NCBI RefSeq assembly: GCF_033115175.1
Contig: NC_084834.1
Location: 91,841,808-91,905,807, forward strand
Reading direction: 5' to 3'
Origin: Lepus europaeus
Lineage: Eukaryota; Chordata; Mammalia; Lagomorpha; Leporidae
DNA: 64,000 nucleotides
The notes beneath the pieces were generated by a model. That model searched no databases. It was not told the DNA's origin and saw nothing but the letters and a program-made list of their open reading frames with translations. The stretch's first letter is position 1. Every line of letters starts with the position of its first letter. Made by a program: the position numbers and the translations under genes. Positions 61,263 to 64,000 of the stretch are shown piece by piece.

Positions 61263-62324
61263 ACTTAGAAAATGAAATTTCATGCAAGATAACTTCTTTG
61301 TTGTTATTGCATCATTTAACAGAAGAAAAATATTTGGAGTGATTACGAGGGTTACCTGGCAGGAATAAAAATATCATGTTGCAATAAAAACCTCAGAAAT
61401 GTAGAACATTTGTTCTACATAAACTGTTATTTTTAGGTCACAGCCAGATAATGTCTAAAGCATAAAGAAATCATTTTTTATGAAATCTATCCACAACAAA
61501 ACATAGTCAATGAAACTGGCATCTAAGGAAACAGGTTCTTTTTCTTATTTTTAAAAAATAACACCAAAAAAGTCATTTTAGCTTACCTAGTTATGTTTCA
61601 TAGGAACAAATCAGATTTCCATTGTAAAAAATGACTCTCTAAACAATAATGTTGACATACTAGCTTAACAGCAGTTGGTTAAACAAATAGTCATATCAGA
61701 AATTTTTATAGAGCAGCGCAGTTTTTCAAATTTTAGAATACAAAACCAATTCCAAGCAAAAGCCAATAAAAATATTGTCTTTAGAAAGTCTTGTTCCAGT
61801 GTTATTTGATGGATCATTCACAATGTGCTATTAATTGGGAGACACAAAGTCAGTTTTAATGCTTAGAGGAATTTCTTGACCTGGTTGGAAATTATACCTT
61901 ATGACTAAAAAATAAATCAAGTTATAATATCCATTCGCCCTTCCCCCACTTGTATTTGCCCTTCAATCCCCTGAAATAACTTCTAGGGATGATTTTTGGA
62001 TGATAAAAAACAGGTAATAATCACCAGGCTAATTGAGATAGAAACTACTTTTCAGTATTTTGTTATAATCCTTGAATACTTATGTGATACAATTTTATTA
62101 GCAGTATCTGCTATTTAAAAATAGCTAGGAATACACAGACTGGTAGAGAAGTCCTGGTCTAATTCTGCTGCTCTTCAGCCTTTCTCTAGGTGCATCCAAG
62201 GATGTGAGAGCAAGCAGACTCCAAGGTTATAAGTACTCAGAGCAGGGTGAGGTCTGAGACCCAAGTGCTCTTTTATGCCATTCACTACCTTTTCTGGGTG
62301 GATTTGCAAACAGTGTCATGTTTT

Positions 62325-63345
62325 TGTTTTTTTTTTTTTTTTCCTGTTGATGTGAAATTCACATAACCAAATTAACTACTTTAAAGTAATTTAGTGTTTA
62401 GTACACTCACAATGCGATGCAAACACCCTTTGGATCTAATCCCAAGGAATTTTTACTGTCTAAAAAGCAGCCTTGTACCCTTTAAGCAGTTGCTCCAGAT
62501 TCCTCCCTCCTAGACCCTGGTAACCACCAATCTGTTCTGTCTCTGTAGATTTATCTATTTTGGTTATTTCCTACAAATGAAACCATGCATTATGTGACCG
62601 TCTACACTGGACCTCTTTCACTCAGCATAACATTTTCAAGGTTCATGCATGTTGTACGTTTATCAGTACACTTCATTTCTTTTAATGGCTGAATGTTGGA
62701 TTGTCTACATATACCAAAATTCATCCCTTGATAGACATTTAGGCTGTTTTCACCATTTGGTGACTGGGAATAATGTTGCTATGAACATGCTTGTGCACAT
62801 TTGTGCTGGAGCTCCTGTTTTCAATTCTACATGTCTTGGAGTGGAATTGGTAGGTAATACGGGAATGCTGTGTTTAGCTTTTAGAGGAATTGCCAAACTA
62901 CATCCCACAGTGGATGAACCATTCTGCATTGCCACCAGCAATCCTAATGTACGAGGATTCTACTTTCTCCGTATCCTTGTTATTTTCTGTGACCTGTCCC
63001 TCCCCCCATCACCATTCTACAGGATGTGAAATGGTGCCTCACTATGGTTTTGAGTTGCATTTCTCTGATGTTGAATACTTCTGGACATTTGTATAATTTC
63101 TTTGAAGAAATGTATATTCAAGTCCCTTGCCCATTTTTCAACTGGGTTGTTACTCTTTTTGTTGTCGAATTCTAACAGTTTATATTCTGGATACTAGACC
63201 CTTACCAGATATATCACTTGCATTTCTCCCATCCTATAGACTGCATTTTCACAGTTTTCAATTTTGATGAAGTCTCTTTTACCTTTTGTTGTTGTTGCTT
63301 ATGCTTTGGAAATATTATCTATGGACCTACAAAGACTTAACCCTA
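62325..63345 (-). repeat. old L1 3' fragment
   Basis: Antisense landmarks: GTGAAATTCACATAACCAAATT, TTATTTCCTACAAATGAAACC, TTTTAATGGCTGAATG, GGGAATAATGTTGCTATGAAC and AACTGGGTTGTTACTC. The coding capacity is lost. Confidence 0.8.
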
Positions 63346-63370
63346 TGTTTTTTTATGGTTTGGGTTTTTG

Positions 63371-63388
63371 TGTGTGTGTGTGTGTGTG
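63371..63388. repeat. (GT)n microsatellite
   Basis: Nine GT units next to the old L1 fragment. Confidence 0.85.
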
Positions 63389-64000
63389 GTTTTAGCTTTT
63401 ATATGCAAATAGTGTTTTTCATAGCATGTGATTTCAAGAAAGAATATGCATTATAAAGCTGAACATGATGAGGATATATGATGCTTCTTCAGTCACTTAT
63501 TTGAAGAGCAGATTGGCTGGGTTTGGAAATGGTCTGGCTAGAATACTTCTGTATCACAGATGATTGTGACTAAGACCAATATTTCTGCTTTCTTTCTGTA
63601 CTGTTCCATATCTATCTCTTTGAAAGTGGTGTCCTTAGGGAAGAAGGTAGCCATCTTCAGGGGAATTAAAAGTGAACGTAAGGAAACACTAATATGTACC
63701 CATATTCAATGCTATAGTATGTATTTCTTGATCTTTCTTGCTAACCATTTATTCTACTCCTGCTCAGTGATAGCTCCAGGCCCAATGAGAGGTCATAAGA
63801 ACTTCTGCCAGGGCTGTCGAGAGGGGTGCATTATATTTCCCAGTGCATTCCATTTAATAAAGTGAGGGCTGCTGATAGACAATTAAGTAAAAATTATTTT
63901 TGAAAATTTTAACAAGAAAAATCATGCAAATGTATAGGATGCAACTATTTCTCTGAATGCAAATTCAGAGGTTATAGTATAGTAATGATTTATATGCTGA

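Larger units (their letters stand above)
60092..64000 (-). other. WDFY3 intron, left-hand part in window
   Basis: The next upstream BEACH exon (expected to encode the LPEFLFN region) is not present down to the window edge. The interval has two nested C-SINEs and an old L1. 61270-62320 and 63400-64000 are AT-rich with nothing recognised. Confidence 0.7.

Overview
The window is mammalian nuclear DNA, almost certainly European rabbit (Oryctolagus cuniculus) or a close lagomorph. About 28 copies or fragments of the lagomorph tRNA-derived C-SINE are scattered through it, and two spliced vertebrate genes are recognisable by protein. Gene identity, exon order and orientation match the block homologous to human 4q21.23, where CDS1 and WDFY3 lie tail to tail. 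There are no bacterial operons, CRISPR arrays or plasmid features.

Left third (1 to about 22 kb, + strand): the last seven coding exons of CDS1, CDP-diacylglycerol synthase 1, lie at 1355-1437, 3329-3416, 4102-4170, 6425-6577, 8407-8526, 10564-10667 and 19227-19356. They encode roughly residues 214-461, including the catalytic CDP-diacylglycerol synthase signature. A repeat-poor 3' UTR follows, with three AATAAA hexamers. The 8.6 kb last intron holds most of the LINE-1 DNA, including a relatively young rabbit L1 with a 5' inversion.

Middle (about 22 to 33.6 kb): intergenic DNA between two convergent 3' ends. It holds old L1 and MIR fragments, a fossil hAT (Charlie-type) transposon that still encodes a piece of the transposase dimerisation domain, MITE-like elements and nested C-SINEs. 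I see no credible host gene.

Right half (33.6 to 64 kb, - strand): the last twelve coding exons of WDFY3 (ALFY), from 60091 down to the stop codon at 36845, plus a 3' UTR of about 3.2 kb ending near 33605. The exons encode the end of the BEACH domain, the WD40 repeats, the LC3-interacting motif FIFV and the C-terminal FYVE finger, about 660 residues. Every exon junction joins in frame and uses GT/AG sites.

The two proteins are not known to act in one pathway. CDS1 makes CDP-diacylglycerol for phosphoinositide resynthesis, and WDFY3 binds phosphatidylinositol-3-phosphate during selective autophagy; adjacency is simple synteny. The most unusual observation is a 107-bp perfect copy of the inside of one WDFY3 exon, lying 1,060 bp away in the next intron. 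Other structure worth checking: an almost uniform antisense orientation of C-SINEs relative to the host gene, four SINE-in-SINE insertions with recognisable target-site duplications, a 28-bp perfect palindrome and a short hairpin in WDFY3 introns, and the 5'-inverted L1. I found no previously undescribed gene system.
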